From: Deltaproteobacteria bacterium
Lineage (GTDB): Bacteria > Myxococcota_A > UBA9042 > PHBI01
Reading direction: 5' to 3'
Assembly (NCBI GenBank): GCA_006226565.1
Contig: SBGO01000671.1
Span: 1 to 42,301, forward strand
DNA length: 42,301 nucleotides
Part shown: positions 1 through 9,600 of the stretch, piece after piece
How the letters are laid out: the number at the start of each line of letters is the position of its first letter
Position numbering within the stretch: position 1 is the first letter of the stretch
Position numbers and translations under genes: made by a program
The notes under the pieces: model-generated
The model's input: the letters and a program-made list of their open reading frames with translations, nothing else
The model's database searches: none
Told to the model about the DNA's origin: nothing

Positions 1-1
1 G

Positions 2-760
2 GTGTGGCACGCCATGCGCCGCTCGCCGCGCGTCGGGGCCGAGACCCGCCGCGCCCTGGCCGCGTTCACCAAGCCGCACCGCCAGCTGCGCTACGCCGGG
101 GGCGAGGTGTTGGCCCGCGGCCGCGTGCACGGGGCGGAGGTCGTGGTCGACCCGGACGCCCTGCGCTTCCCGGTCCGCGGCTTCGACGCCTTCGACTGGC
201 CACCGACGCCGTCCCGGGTCGAGTACGACACCTGGAAGGCGCTCGCGCTCCTCGGCAAGCGCGGGCTCGCCCGTGTGGACGCGCTCCTCGCCGACGTCGT
301 GGCGGCGTCGCCCGGCGCGGACGCGGTCATCCGCGACGGCCACCTCGTCATCCGATTCTCCGGGGCCATCACGCCGGTCGACGTCGAGCGCGCCGCCGAG
401 CGCGCCGCGAGGCGGGTCGCGGACCTCGATCGGCTCGGGCTCGTCGGCAAGGACCCGGTCGCGCTCGCGGCGGACGCGGTGACGGGCCGCGACATGCCCG
501 ACGAGCTCCGCCGGGCCCTCTTCGACGGGCTCGCGACCTTCCACCGCCACGACGAGGCGACCCGCGCCGCGGCGGCCCGCCTCCTCGACCACCGCGACGC
601 CCGGCTCGCGCGGGCCGCCGCCGAGCTCCTCGCCGACGAGGAGGCGGCCGCCCGCATCGACGCGCGCGCCGGCGGCCTCGCCCTCGCGACGACCGAGGAC
701 GGCCGGCTCTCGGTCGCCGAGGACGCCGAGGAGATGTCGGCCCCAGCGCGCTCGGAGTGA
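2..760 (+). CDS. Uncharacterised protein, probably 5'-truncated by the window edge
   Basis: The open frame runs from the first bases of the window to a TGA at 758-760. The GTG at base 2 need not be the true start, so I treat the gene as partial. The visible 252 residues are soluble, rich in Ala, Arg and Asp, with no signal peptide or membrane segment. The first part (about residues 30-130) is mixed alpha/beta. The last 130 residues are strongly helical, with Ala-rich helices that could be HEAT-like, but I cannot assign a family. Codon use shows the strong G/C third-position bias of the neighbouring genes, which supports coding. The next gene is on the same strand after a 181-base gap. No function is proposed. 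Confidence 0.6.
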   Translation: MWHAMRRSPRVGAETRRALAAFTKPHRQLRYAGGEVLARGRVHGAEVVVDPDALRFPVRGFDAFDWPPTPSRVEYDTWKALALLGKRGLARVDALLADVVAASPGADAVIRDGHLVIRFSGAITPVDVERAAERAARRVADLDRLGLVGKDPVALAADAVTGRDMPDELRRALFDGLATFHRHDEATRAAAARLLDHRDARLARAAAELLADEEAAARIDARAGGLALATTEDGRLSVAEDAEEMSAPARSE

Positions 761-849
761 CCTCCACGGGCCGCGCGGGGGCGCGACAACGCGATGGATT
801 CCGTGCACATGCGTCGGTCGTCGGCGGGCGTCGTCGAGCGCGGCATCTG

Positions 850-879
850 TTGACGGGCCGCGAAAGATGCCCCCCTATT
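850..879 (+). promoter_or_regulatory. Weak sigma70-like promoter candidate
   Basis: TTGAC at 850-854 is followed about 18 bases later by CCTATT (874-879), upstream of the membrane-protein gene starting at 942. The -35 match is good and the -10 match is poor. A small CCCC-TATT-GGGG inverted repeat overlaps the -10 side. This is only a candidate. Confidence 0.25.
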
Positions 880-941
880 GGGGAGGTTGGAGCGCCAGCC
901 GGCTCCCTCCCCCTCGCCGCACGTCTCCAAGGAGTCGCCCC

Positions 942-1544
942 ATGAGCGTCGACGCCACGCCCCAGACCTCGCCCCGCTCCACCCTCGCCCTCGTCGGCGG
1001 ATGGATGGCCGGGCTCGCCAACGCCGTGATGGCGGCGATCTCCGTCATCGCGCTGGCCGGCGCCGACCGCGAGTGGGGCATGCTCGGCCCGCTCTACGAC
1101 CTGCGCTTCCTCGTCATCATCGTCGCGCTGGCGTGGCTCGCGGGGATGATCTGCTTCGGCCTGGCCGCCCTCAAGAGGAGCCCGGCGGACGGCCTCGCGG
1201 GCGCCACGGGGACCCTCTGGCTGGCCGTCGCGGGGCTCGTGCTGCTGGGGGTCCTGGTCGGGCTCGCCCAGATCGGGGCGGCCGGCGACGCCGTCAGCAT
1301 CCTGGGTGTCCTCTCGCTCCTGGCCGCCTACATCGTCACCGCGATCCACCTCGGGAGGCTCGGCGCCTCGCTCGGCATGGTGGGCTTCATCGTCGCCCTC
1401 GTGGGCGTCGTGGTGGGGACCGTCGGCGTCACGCTCGGCGGCAGCGTCCTCCTGACCATCGGCGCCGTGGTCTTCTACGGCGGGACGGCGGTCGGCTTCA
1501 TCGTGGGCGGCCGCGCCCTGGCCCAGCCCGTCGCGGGCGCCTGA
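942..1544 (+). CDS. Small polytopic membrane protein, function unknown
   Basis: A 200-residue protein of several hydrophobic segments (about residues 18-38, 54-78, 88-112, 118-140, 145-170 and 172-195) separated by short loops, consistent with roughly six inner-membrane helices. I chose the ATG at 942 because AAGGAG (929-934) sits seven bases before it; the frame is open 25 codons further upstream but without a ribosome-binding site. Gly- and Val-rich helices and a lack of conserved polar residues in the membrane leave the family unclear. It is convergent with the metallopeptidase gene that follows. I do not recognise a function. Confidence 0.8.
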   Translation: MSVDATPQTSPRSTLALVGGWMAGLANAVMAAISVIALAGADREWGMLGPLYDLRFLVIIVALAWLAGMICFGLAALKRSPADGLAGATGTLWLAVAGLVLLGVLVGLAQIGAAGDAVSILGVLSLLAAYIVTAIHLGRLGASLGMVGFIVALVGVVVGTVGVTLGGSVLLTIGAVVFYGGTAVGFIVGGRALAQPVAGA

Positions 1545-1607
1545 GACGCCCGCGGGGACGGAACGCCGGAGCGCTCGGTCCCGCGACGGACGGGCGCGAC
1601 ACGGCGC

Positions 1608-2963
1608 TCAGGTGCCGGCGAGGGTGACCGGGACGAGCTCGAAGAAGGCCTCGACCACGGCGAGCTCGGCGATCTCGGGGTGCGCGTCGCGCAGCTCCTT
1701 GCGGAGCTTCAGCAGGTCGAAGATCTCGAAGATGTGCGCCCGGGTCAGGTCCTGGCGCCGGTCGGCGGCGAGGCCCGTCAGGACCGCGCGGAGGGAGCCC
1801 ATCTCGCGCCGGTTGGCGTTGATGAGCTTGATGACGAAGAGGGCGCAGGCGTCGGCGTCGCCGCCCTGGGCGAGGATGGCGGCGAGGCCGTTGACGACCT
1901 TGGCGTGGTAGGCGAGCGCCTCGGCGTAGGGGTCGCTCCAGCCGTTGACCGGGGGCAGCGGCGCGCGGCTGTCGGTCGGGGCGCGGTTGCTGATGCGCAG
2001 GGCCTCGAGGCGCGGCGACTTGCGCCAGCGGTAGTGCGGCGCGAGGAGCTGGTCGAGGGCGCCGCGGGCGTTGGCGAACTCGGCGGGGCAGCCGGGGAGG
2101 CGGTGGGCGTTGAAGTCGTCCTCGCCGATGGCCTCGACGCGCGGGTCGTTGAGGGCGCCGAGGGCGAGGCACATGACGTTGTAGCGCCGCTGGGCGCTCA
2201 TCGGGTGGACGTCCCACGGGATGGAGGAGAGGGCGCCGGTCGCGTCGGCGGCGGCCATGGCGCGCTCGGCGCCGACCTCCGGGTCGCGCAGGAGGTAGAC
2301 CGCGGCGATGCGGTCGGCGGCGTCCTCCTCGTTGCCGATGACCGGCAGGCGGAGGAGCTCGATGAGGCCGTGGCCGACCTCGTGGAGCAGGGTGAAGACG
2401 GTGGCGCTGACGACGGCCTTGCCGAGCGCCGCGGCGTCGCCGCCGGCCTTGGGGCGGAAGTACTCGACGAAGCTCGCGACGACCTCGTGGCACATGACGA
2501 GGGTCGCGCGCCCGCCTATGTAGGACGCGTTGACGTTCTTGCAGTCGGCCATCACCACGCGGAGCGGGACGGGGAGGTCGAGCTCCTGGGCGATGACGCC
2601 GAGGACGGGCTCGAAGTAGCGGCCCTTGGAGAAGGCGGCGTGGACCGGCGCCAGCTCGGGGCGCTCGCTGGGGAGGTAGACGACCTCGATGGGGGACGTC
2701 GCCGGGGTGGCGGCGGCCGCCGCGCGGATCTCCTCGAGCCGCGCGTTCGCCTCGTCCTGGGACGACACCATCGGGACCCCGGCGAGGGTGACCCCGGTGA
2801 AGTCCGCGTCGCCCCCGAGGGGGTCGCCAGCGCGGAAGAGCTCCTCCGGCGGGAGCAGCCGCGGAGTCGTGAGCTCTTCCGGCAGGATGGAGCCAGCCTG
2901 GGCGTGGGCCGAGGTGGCGATGAAGAGGGTGCTCAACGCGAGCAACGCGGCCGCCGTTCTCAT
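1608..2963 (-). CDS. Secreted DUF4344-type zinc metallopeptidase-like protein
   Basis: A 451-residue exported protein. The start at 2963 is supported by GGAGG eight bases upstream and by a clean Sec signal peptide (cleavage expected after the Ala-His-Ala near residue 21). The key motif is HEVGH at about residues 194-198 (HExxH, two zinc ligands and the catalytic Glu), followed about 15 residues later by a Glu/Asp-rich EEDAAD segment that would supply the third ligand. The layout, an upstream region ending in a conserved CHE shortly before the HExxH, is what I know from DUF4344 putative metallopeptidases of Gram-negative bacteria. The C-terminal half (after about 260) is helical and not assigned. 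The substrate is unknown. The protein is probably periplasmic or secreted. Confidence 0.8.
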   Translation of the reverse strand: MRTAAALLALSTLFIATSAHAQAGSILPEELTTPRLLPPEELFRAGDPLGGDADFTGVTLAGVPMVSSQDEANARLEEIRAAAAATPATSPIEVVYLPSERPELAPVHAAFSKGRYFEPVLGVIAQELDLPVPLRVVMADCKNVNASYIGGRATLVMCHEVVASFVEYFRPKAGGDAAALGKAVVSATVFTLLHEVGHGLIELLRLPVIGNEEDAADRIAAVYLLRDPEVGAERAMAAADATGALSSIPWDVHPMSAQRRYNVMCLALGALNDPRVEAIGEDDFNAHRLPGCPAEFANARGALDQLLAPHYRWRKSPRLEALRISNRAPTDSRAPLPPVNGWSDPYAEALAYHAKVVNGLAAILAQGGDADACALFVIKLINANRREMGSLRAVLTGLAADRRQDLTRAHIFEIFDLLKLRKELRDAHPEIAELAVVEAFFELVPVTLAGT

Positions 2964-3119
2964 GGGTGCCTCCGGGTGTGGAACACCGGGAGAGACGGAG
3001 GTCGCGGGGCAGCTCGAAAAAAGAGAGGCGCGAGAGGAGGCCGTCAAGATCGTCAACAGCATTGACGTTCCACCCCAAACACCCGCGACCACACCACCCG
3101 CGTGCCCGCGTCGTAACCA

Positions 3120-3308
3120 TCACTCCGGCGGCGTCGCCAGCGAGCGCGCGAGCTCGACGATGAGCGCGGCGACCTGATCGGGCTGCTCACGGTAGGCGTG
3201 GTGCCCCGCGCCGTGGACCAGCGCGACCGGGACGCCCGGCACCGCGGCGTCGGGCCAGTAGGGATCCCGGTCGCCCCAGATCGCCAGGGTCGGCACGTGC
3301 AGGCGCGC
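3120..3308 (-). pseudogene. Alpha/beta-hydrolase C-terminal remnant
   Basis: About 62 residues ending at a TGA (3122-3120) look like the last third of an alpha/beta hydrolase: a VPTLAIWGDRDPYWP segment (the acid-residue strand-loop, GDRD) and then VHGAGHHAYREQP, which carries the catalytic His. The upstream lid, nucleophile elbow and N-terminus are missing. Immediately upstream the same frame becomes Arg/Ser-rich nonsense, while a neighbouring frame reads as a different protein family (next entry). I therefore call it a broken gene. The C-terminal part has no internal stop, so the loss may be recent. Confidence 0.65.
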
Positions 3309-3312
3309 CCGC

Positions 3313-3456
3313 GAGCCGCTCTTCGAGCTCCTCGGGTATCGGCTCGGCGGCGTCCTCGACCTCGAGGGCGACGCCGGAGCGCTCGAGCGCGACGGCCTCG
3401 TGGAGGAGCCGCTCGACCTCGCCGCGGCGCTCGTCGACGAAGCGCGGGTCGTCGAA
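3313..3456 (-). pseudogene. YdeI/OmdA-like internal fragment
   Basis: In the minus frame beside the hydrolase remnant, 48 codons (about FDDPRFVDER to ELEERL) resemble the middle of the intact YdeI-family protein encoded at 5821-6444. By hand alignment of the 36 residues ending in ELEERL, 26 are identical, and the DNA also matches closely around 5994-6100. The N-terminal and C-terminal parts of the family are absent and there is no start codon. The frame is the one left open after the stop of the lipoprotein gene ending at 3529. This is probably a leftover of a duplicated YdeI-like gene fused by deletion to the hydrolase tail. Confidence 0.6.
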
Positions 3457-3528
3457 GCCGTGACACCGCGTCTGCGCGAGGGGCGGCGCCTGCGCTGCCC
3501 ACAGCTCAACCGCCGCGCCTCCCCCGTG

Positions 3529-5637
3529 TCACCGCGCGGGAGCCGGATCCGACGTGGCACAGACGACCTCGCCGGCCGCTGGCAGAGGCCCCTCGAGGAC
3601 GCCCCGGTCGGTGCGGACGAGGTAGCTGCCGTCGGCGAGCGCCTGCAGGGCGAAGATGTCGGCGTCGAGGACGCGCCGCCAGGTCTCGCCGTCGAACCTC
3701 AGGAGGCCGAAGTCACCGCCGACCACTACGTCGTCGACGCCGAGTACGTGGGCCACGCGCGCCCCAGTCAACACCTCCGGACAGTGGCGCGTCCACACCC
3801 CCGCCTGCCACCGCGGGACGCCTGGGCCCATCAGCCAGACATCGTCCGCCGCGCCCGCCACGACGTCCCACGACGAGACGTCTGTTGCCACACTGCTCGA
3901 GCTCTGCATGACGTGAGACCACGCCTCCGCATGCCACCGCCATACGTGGTGAACCGTCTCCAGCTCCTCAAAGAGATTGTCCGAGCCGCGCACCTCGTGC
4001 CCCACGACCCAGACGTCGCCGTCGCCGGTCTCCGCGACGGCGCCCAGGAAGTCGACCGGCGCTTCGAACAGCGTGACCTCGGGCGACTCGCCTCCGCCGA
4101 AGCGGACGAGGCGGCCGACCCAGTGGCCGCTCATGCGCCGATACGCGCCGGCGACCCAGCTGCTACCTGCGCTCCCCGCGCACGCGTCGTTGGGGACGAA
4201 ATCGACGCCCAGGTCGTGGGCCTGCACCCAGCCGCCGGCCGACCACCGGAGCACGGCCGCGACCGATCGCGCCGCCGTGCTATCGTCGTCCCAGGCGTGC
4301 ACGAGGGCCATGGGCTCGCTGGCGCCGGGTGGGAGGAACCTCCACTGCGCGCGCGGCCGGAGCACGGTCCCCTCCCACGCGCCGTCGACCCAGCGGCCGA
4401 TGACACCGCGGTTCCTGGCGCGGTCGGTCCAGGAGGCGAAACGCTGGCCGCCAGCCTCGACGACGAGCGCGTCGGCGGCCCCGACGCCACAGAGGCCGGT
4501 CGGCGACGCGACCGCGAGCCCCGGGCCGCCCCCGAGCCATACGGCGTCGCCACACCCGACCATGCTGGTCGTGAAGGGCGCGTCGAGCTCCGGCAGGGAG
4601 CTCCAGTCGCCGGTGGACCAACGCGCGAGCGTCAAGCCGTCGTCGCCGACGCGCCAGGTCCAGGCGGCGCCGTCGTCGGTGAGGGCGAGGGCCCGGAGCG
4701 CCTCGTCGGAGGCCAGCGTCCAGCCGGCGCCGTCGCTGTGGTAGAGCCCCACTCGCTTTGGGCCCAGGGCCCAGAGATCCGCCCCGGAGCGGGCGCGAAG
4801 CACGCTCAGCCCGACCTCCTCGGGCTGCCAGCCGACGCCGTCCCAGACGAGCAGCTCCTCCTCCCCGAGCAATTGCGGGGAGCCGCGCGTGACCCACGCC
4901 CGGGCGGAGCTGGCCGCCCACCCGTCCGTGAAGGACCCGTTCCACACGGTCGACTGCACCGTCCACGCGAGTCCGTCCCAATGATAGAGCGGGACCTCGA
5001 CCGGCGTGGGCCACGGGTTGGTGTTCACGTAGCCGACCCAGAGGTCCGTGGGGCTGGTGCCGAAGACGGTCCCGACGCCATCGCCGGGGGCGCCCTCGAC
5101 CGGCGCGAAGGCGCCGCCGCCGTCGCTGCGCAGCAGATGGGAGTGTTTGCCCTCGTCGAGGCTCCAGCCGAACGCGACTCCACCGGCGGTGAAGCCGACG
5201 GCGACGCGCCGGCTGTCCACGCGGGTCCAGCCGTCCCCGTAGAGGCGGTAGGTGCCCGCCGCCGTCGAGATCCAGAGGCCCCCATCGGCGTCGACGTGAT
5301 GGACCTCGACGTAGCCCCCGACCGGGGTCGGGAGGACCGCGCAGAGGTCGTTCTCGCACACGGGGGGGGCGACGCTGCACAGCGAGACCTGTGTCGACTC
5401 GAACCAGATACGCGGCGGTGCGGGTAGTATCCCACCGTCGACTCGCGTCAGCACGGGGCCCTCGGCGTCCGTCCCGGCGCTGTCGGAGGCGGCGACGTCT
5501 TCGCCGGTCGAGGTGTCGGGGGAATCGGTCTCATCGCTGTCGACGACGTCTGTACCGGTCGCCGGCGCGTGGGCGCCGGTGTCGCAGCACCCGGTGGCGA
5601 GGGCCCAAACCAGGAGCGCGATGGCGTGACGTTGCAT
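3529..5637 (-). CDS. Lipoprotein with beta-propeller-like Trp-rich repeats
   Basis: A 702-residue predicted lipoprotein. The start at 5637 has GGAGG a few bases upstream. The signal ends in ATGCC (lipidated Cys about residue 17), followed by an Asp/Thr/Ser-rich linker to about residue 60. The rest is a series of loosely repeated blocks with WDG.AW, DLWVG, DVWVVGHE and similar motifs, each strand pair carrying aromatic and Asp residues. This resembles the non-enzymatic beta-propeller lipoproteins common in myxobacteria. Scattered Cys pairs (for example around residues 88-100) suggest disulfides and therefore an extracytoplasmic location. No catalytic motif is visible. The decayed patch at 3120-3456 lies directly after its stop. 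Confidence 0.75.
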   Translation of the reverse strand: MQRHAIALLVWALATGCCDTGAHAPATGTDVVDSDETDSPDTSTGEDVAASDSAGTDAEGPVLTRVDGGILPAPPRIWFESTQVSLCSVAPPVCENDLCAVLPTPVGGYVEVHHVDADGGLWISTAAGTYRLYGDGWTRVDSRRVAVGFTAGGVAFGWSLDEGKHSHLLRSDGGGAFAPVEGAPGDGVGTVFGTSPTDLWVGYVNTNPWPTPVEVPLYHWDGLAWTVQSTVWNGSFTDGWAASSARAWVTRGSPQLLGEEELLVWDGVGWQPEEVGLSVLRARSGADLWALGPKRVGLYHSDGAGWTLASDEALRALALTDDGAAWTWRVGDDGLTLARWSTGDWSSLPELDAPFTTSMVGCGDAVWLGGGPGLAVASPTGLCGVGAADALVVEAGGQRFASWTDRARNRGVIGRWVDGAWEGTVLRPRAQWRFLPPGASEPMALVHAWDDDSTAARSVAAVLRWSAGGWVQAHDLGVDFVPNDACAGSAGSSWVAGAYRRMSGHWVGRLVRFGGGESPEVTLFEAPVDFLGAVAETGDGDVWVVGHEVRGSDNLFEELETVHHVWRWHAEAWSHVMQSSSSVATDVSSWDVVAGAADDVWLMGPGVPRWQAGVWTRHCPEVLTGARVAHVLGVDDVVVGGDFGLLRFDGETWRRVLDADIFALQALADGSYLVRTDRGVLEGPLPAAGEVVCATSDPAPAR

Positions 5638-5787
5638 GGAGCCTCCAGGACCTATGGGTCGGCTCCCACGCCGGCTGCATCTCGCGTTCCAATCGCCGGC
5701 GTTCGTCGGACGCGCCGGGGCCTCGGCCTTCGCGTCGGCCGGCTCGTGTCCGTACCCTGCGTGCGAGCGAGCACCCGGTCGCCTCCA

Positions 5788-5812
5788 CGTCGCCCCGACG
5801 GCGGGGGCGACG
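5788..5812 (-). terminator. Hairpin after the YdeI-family gene
   Basis: Arms CGTCGCCCC (5788-5796) and GGGGCGACG (5804-5812) form a perfect 9-bp stem with a 7-base loop, nine bases beyond the stop of the minus-strand gene ending at 5821. No T-run follows, so intrinsic termination is plausible but unproven. Confidence 0.45.
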
Positions 5813-5820
5813 GGGCCCGC

Positions 5821-6444
5821 CTAGCGCTCGTTGAAGCCCTTTCCGGCGAGGATCTTGGTGGCGCAGGCCTCGACGCGGCGCGCGCGCGTCGCGCTCTGCT
5901 TGCCGCCGGAGACGTGGAGGATGTGGCTCCGCTGGCGGCCGGGGGTCAGCGCGTCGTAGGCGCGCCGCAGGTCGTCGTCGGCCGTGAGCCGCTCCTCGAG
6001 CTCCGCGGGCATCGGCTCGGCGGCGTCGGGGACCTCGAGGCTCACGCCCGAGCGCTCGAGCGCGATGGCGTCGCGGAGGAACCGCTCGATCTGGGCGCGG
6101 CGCTGCACGACCTCGGCTCCCGAGGTGAAGCGGAGGTAGCGCATGAAGCGCGAGCTCGGGCCCGGCGAGACCAGCACGCCCTCGTCGTCGGAGAGCGCCA
6201 CGCCCTTGAAGAAGCTGAGCGAGCAGTGCCCCCGGAACGAGGTCATCATCACGACGTTCTTGCCGTCGAGGGTGTAGCAGGGCGAGCCCCACTTCATCTC
6301 CTCGACGAGCTCGGTCTGGCGCAGGAGCTCGCGCAGCGCCACGAGCGCGTCGGTCCAGAGGTGAACCTTGCACGCGGGGGTCTGGTAGTGGTCGCAGCGG
6401 CCACAGCCGTCCTGGAGGTAGGAGTCGACGCTCGTCGTGTTCAC
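5821..6444 (-). CDS. YdeI/OmdA-family protein (DUF1801-like domain)
   Basis: About 207 residues. Recognised from the EEMKWGSPCYTLDGKNV segment, the SLSFFKG strand, the long helix with AIALERSG, and the C-terminal block GRQRSHILH...KQSATRARRVE...KILAGKGFNE, the conserved tail of the YdeI/OmdA family. The family is cytosolic and largely uncharacterised; OmdA-type members have been linked to cell-envelope or peptide-stress phenotypes, so no reaction is claimed. The N-terminus (NTTSVDSYLQDGCGRCDHYQTPAC) has a CxxC plus further Cys that could bind metal. I prefer the GTG at 6444 because TTSVDxYL is how I expect this subgroup to begin. An ATG at 6504 would add 20 Arg-rich residues, and neither start has a good Shine-Dalgarno sequence. 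Confidence 0.8.
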   Translation of the reverse strand: MNTTSVDSYLQDGCGRCDHYQTPACKVHLWTDALVALRELLRQTELVEEMKWGSPCYTLDGKNVVMMTSFRGHCSLSFFKGVALSDDEGVLVSPGPSSRFMRYLRFTSGAEVVQRRAQIERFLRDAIALERSGVSLEVPDAAEPMPAELEERLTADDDLRRAYDALTPGRQRSHILHVSGGKQSATRARRVEACATKILAGKGFNER

Positions 6445-6633
6445 AAGCAGCTCGCGGTCTCTACGGGGGCTGGCTCGGCCGGGCTCGCGGCCGCCGTGGG
6501 TCATAGCCCATCGCCGAGCCCGCGGCCAACTCCGGGGCTCCGCCCCAGAGATCCGGGCGCTGTGCCCCCGGAAGAAAAACCAGTACGCTGACGGGCGTGG
6601 CCGTTTCCCGCCCAGCGGCCCCGGGGCGCTCGT

Positions 6634-9600
6634 ATGCGACTCATCTCTGCCGTAGCCGTCTTCGCGGCGTGCAGCCTCCTGCTCGCCTGTCCGGCCGACG
6701 ACCGCCCCGACGCCGACACCGTCCAGACCGACGCCGACGCCGCCCAGGCGGACGCCGACACCGCCGAGCCCGACGCCGACGCGCCGGACACCGAGGGGCC
6801 GGACACGGACGCGCCGGACACCGCGGAGAACGTCGACGACGCGGACGCCGCCGACACCGCGGGTGCGGACGGGGACGCTGAGCCTGGCGACGCCGACGCT
6901 CCCGACGCGACGCCGGACACCAGCCCGCCCGCGTGCGCAACCGCGGCCGACTGCGACGACGGCAACCCCTGCACCGCCGACCTGTGCGACGACGGCACGT
7001 GCGCCGCGTCGCCGGTCCCCGGCCCCTGCGACGACGGCCAGCCCTGCACGGTCGACGACACCTGCCGCTTCAGCGCCTGCCGCGGCCGCCCGATGGACTG
7101 CGACGACGACAACCCCTGCACCCTCGACGCCTGCGCGGCCGGCGCGTGCACCCACGCCGCGCGGACCGGCCCCTGCGACGACGGCGACCCCTGCACCAGC
7201 GACGACGTCTGCGGCGACGGGGCCTGTGGCGGCGCGCCCGTGGCCTGCGACGACGGCAACCCCTGCACCCTCGACGCCTGCGACGAGGGGGCCTGCCGCC
7301 ACGCCCCCGCCCCCGCGATGCCCTGTGACGACGGCGACCCCTGCACGGCCGACGACGCCTGCTTCCAGGGCCGCTGCGCCGGCGTGCCGAACCCCTGCGA
7401 CGACGGCGACCCGTGCACCCTCGATCGCTGCGGCCCGGGCGGCTGCCGACACGCCGCGCACACCGGCCCCTGCGACGACACGAACGCCTGCACCGGCCTC
7501 GACCGCTGTAACGCCGACGGCGTCTGCGTCGGCGTCCCCCGGAGCTGCGACGACGGCGACCCCTGCACGGCCGACAGCTGCGTCGACGGCGTGGGCTGCG
7601 TCAACACGCTCCTCGACGCCTGCTGCGGCGACGGCCTCTGCGCCGCCGGCGAGGGCTGCGGCAGCTGCCCCGGGGACTGCCCGTGCGACGCCCCGAACCT
7701 CTGCACCGTGGCCAGCTGCCAGGGCAACGCCTGCACCCTCGCCCCCCGGGTCTGCGACGACGGCGAGCCGGCGACCCTCGATGGCTGCAGCCTCGCGACC
7801 GGCTGCACGACCCAGCCCGGCCCCTACTGCGGCGACGGCCAGTGCGACCACGGCGAGACATGCGCCGCCGACTGCCAGCCGAGCTGCCCCGACGGCCAGT
7901 GCACCGCCAACGAGACCGCCGCGAGCTGCCCCGCCGACTGCGGACCGCTCTGCGGCAACGGCGTGTGCAACCCGAGCGAGGACTGCCTGAGCTGCCCCAA
8001 GGACTGCGGCTGCGGCGCCGGCGACGCGTGCACGCGCGAGGTCTGCGTCGGCGGCGCCTGCGTCTCCCGGCCGCTGCTCGACTGCGACGACGGCGTCTCC
8101 TGCACGAACGACAGCTGCGATCCCGAGGACGGCTGCGTGAACACCGTCACCGGCGCGTGCTGCGGCGACGGCGTCTGCACCCCCGAGGCGGGCGAGACGG
8201 CGGGCAGCTGCGGCGCGGACTGCGTCGCCGGCCCGTGCTGCGAGGCCCACGCGGGCCCGGGGTGCGGGGTGGCGCCGTGCGTGGCGTGTGTCTGCCAGCT
8301 CCTGCCGAGCTGCTGCAGCGAGGGCTGGTCCAGCCTGTGCGCGCAGGTGGCCCGCGTCGGCTGCCCGGCCGAGTGCCCGGCCTGCGGCGCGTGCGGCGAC
8401 GAGGTCTGCGCCCCCCAGGCCGGCGAGACCTGCGACAGCTGCCCCGAGGACTGCGGCTGCGACGACGCCAACGCCTGCACGACCGACAGCTGCGTCGACC
8501 CCGGGAGCGGCTTCCGCTGCCAGAGCGCGCCCTCTCCCGGCTGCTGCGGCAACGGGGTGTGCGAGCCGGCCGACGACGAGGACTGCCGGACCTGTCCGAC
8601 GGACTGCGGCTGCGACGACGGCGACGCCTGCACCAACGACCGCTGCGTCGCCGGAGCCTGCCAGGTCGGCCCGGCCACGCGCTGCGACGACGGCAACCCG
8701 TGCACCGTCGACGCCTGCGACGCGGCCGTGGGCTGCGTCTTCTCGCCGGTGGCCGCGGGCACGCCCTGCGACGACGCCGACGTCTGTACCCTGACGTCTG
8801 CGTGCTCCGCGCAGGGGGTGTGCCAGGGGACGGGGCAGAGCTGTGACGACGGCAACCCCTGCACCGACGACCGCTGCGACCCGCAGGACGGCTGCGTCCA
8901 CGTCCCGGCGCTCGCCGGCGGCGGCTGCGACGACGGCGACCCGTGCACCTCCGGCGACGTGTGCGCCGCCGGGGTCTGCGTCGGGACCAACCCCTGCGAC
9001 GACGGCAACCCCTGCACGCGGGACTGCGTCAGCGGCGGCCAGTGTCAGCACACGAACGCCAACGGCGTCGCGTGCGAGGACGGCGACCCGTGCACCGACG
9101 GCGACCTGTGCCAGGGGGGCAGCTGCCGGGCCGGCGGGCCGCGCGACTGCGACGACGGCAACGCCTGCACGGCCGAGACCTGCATCAGCGCCCAGGGCGG
9201 CTGCGTCTACGAGGCCTACGACCCCATCTGCCTCGAGCCCGACAGCGTCTGCGTCGGCGCGTGGTGCTACGTCGAGGGCGCCTGCGGCGACGGCTGGTGC
9301 GACGAGACCGAGCGCCACGCGAGCTGGCCGCCGTCGACCGGCGCGAACGTCTGCAACGTCGACTGCCTGCCGCAGTGCTACGGGAGCCACGCCCTGTGCC
9401 GGCGCACCCTCTACGACCTGACCCTGGCGGGGACGCACAACTCCAACGCGGCCTTCGAGTACGGCTTCCTGCCGGCGTCGGCGACGCAGACGTACTCGCT
9501 GACGCAGCAGCTCGAGGACGGCGTCCGGTCGATGCAGATCGACATCACCGACTGCCAGGACTGGCCCGAGTGGCTCGGCATCCTGCCCGCGGGGGAGCTG

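Noticed and set aside
6950-9240. CRISPR-like direct repeats
   Set aside because: The recurring TGCGACGACGGCAACCCCTG-type units are codons of the CDDGNPCT protein repeat, with irregular spacing and no unique spacers.
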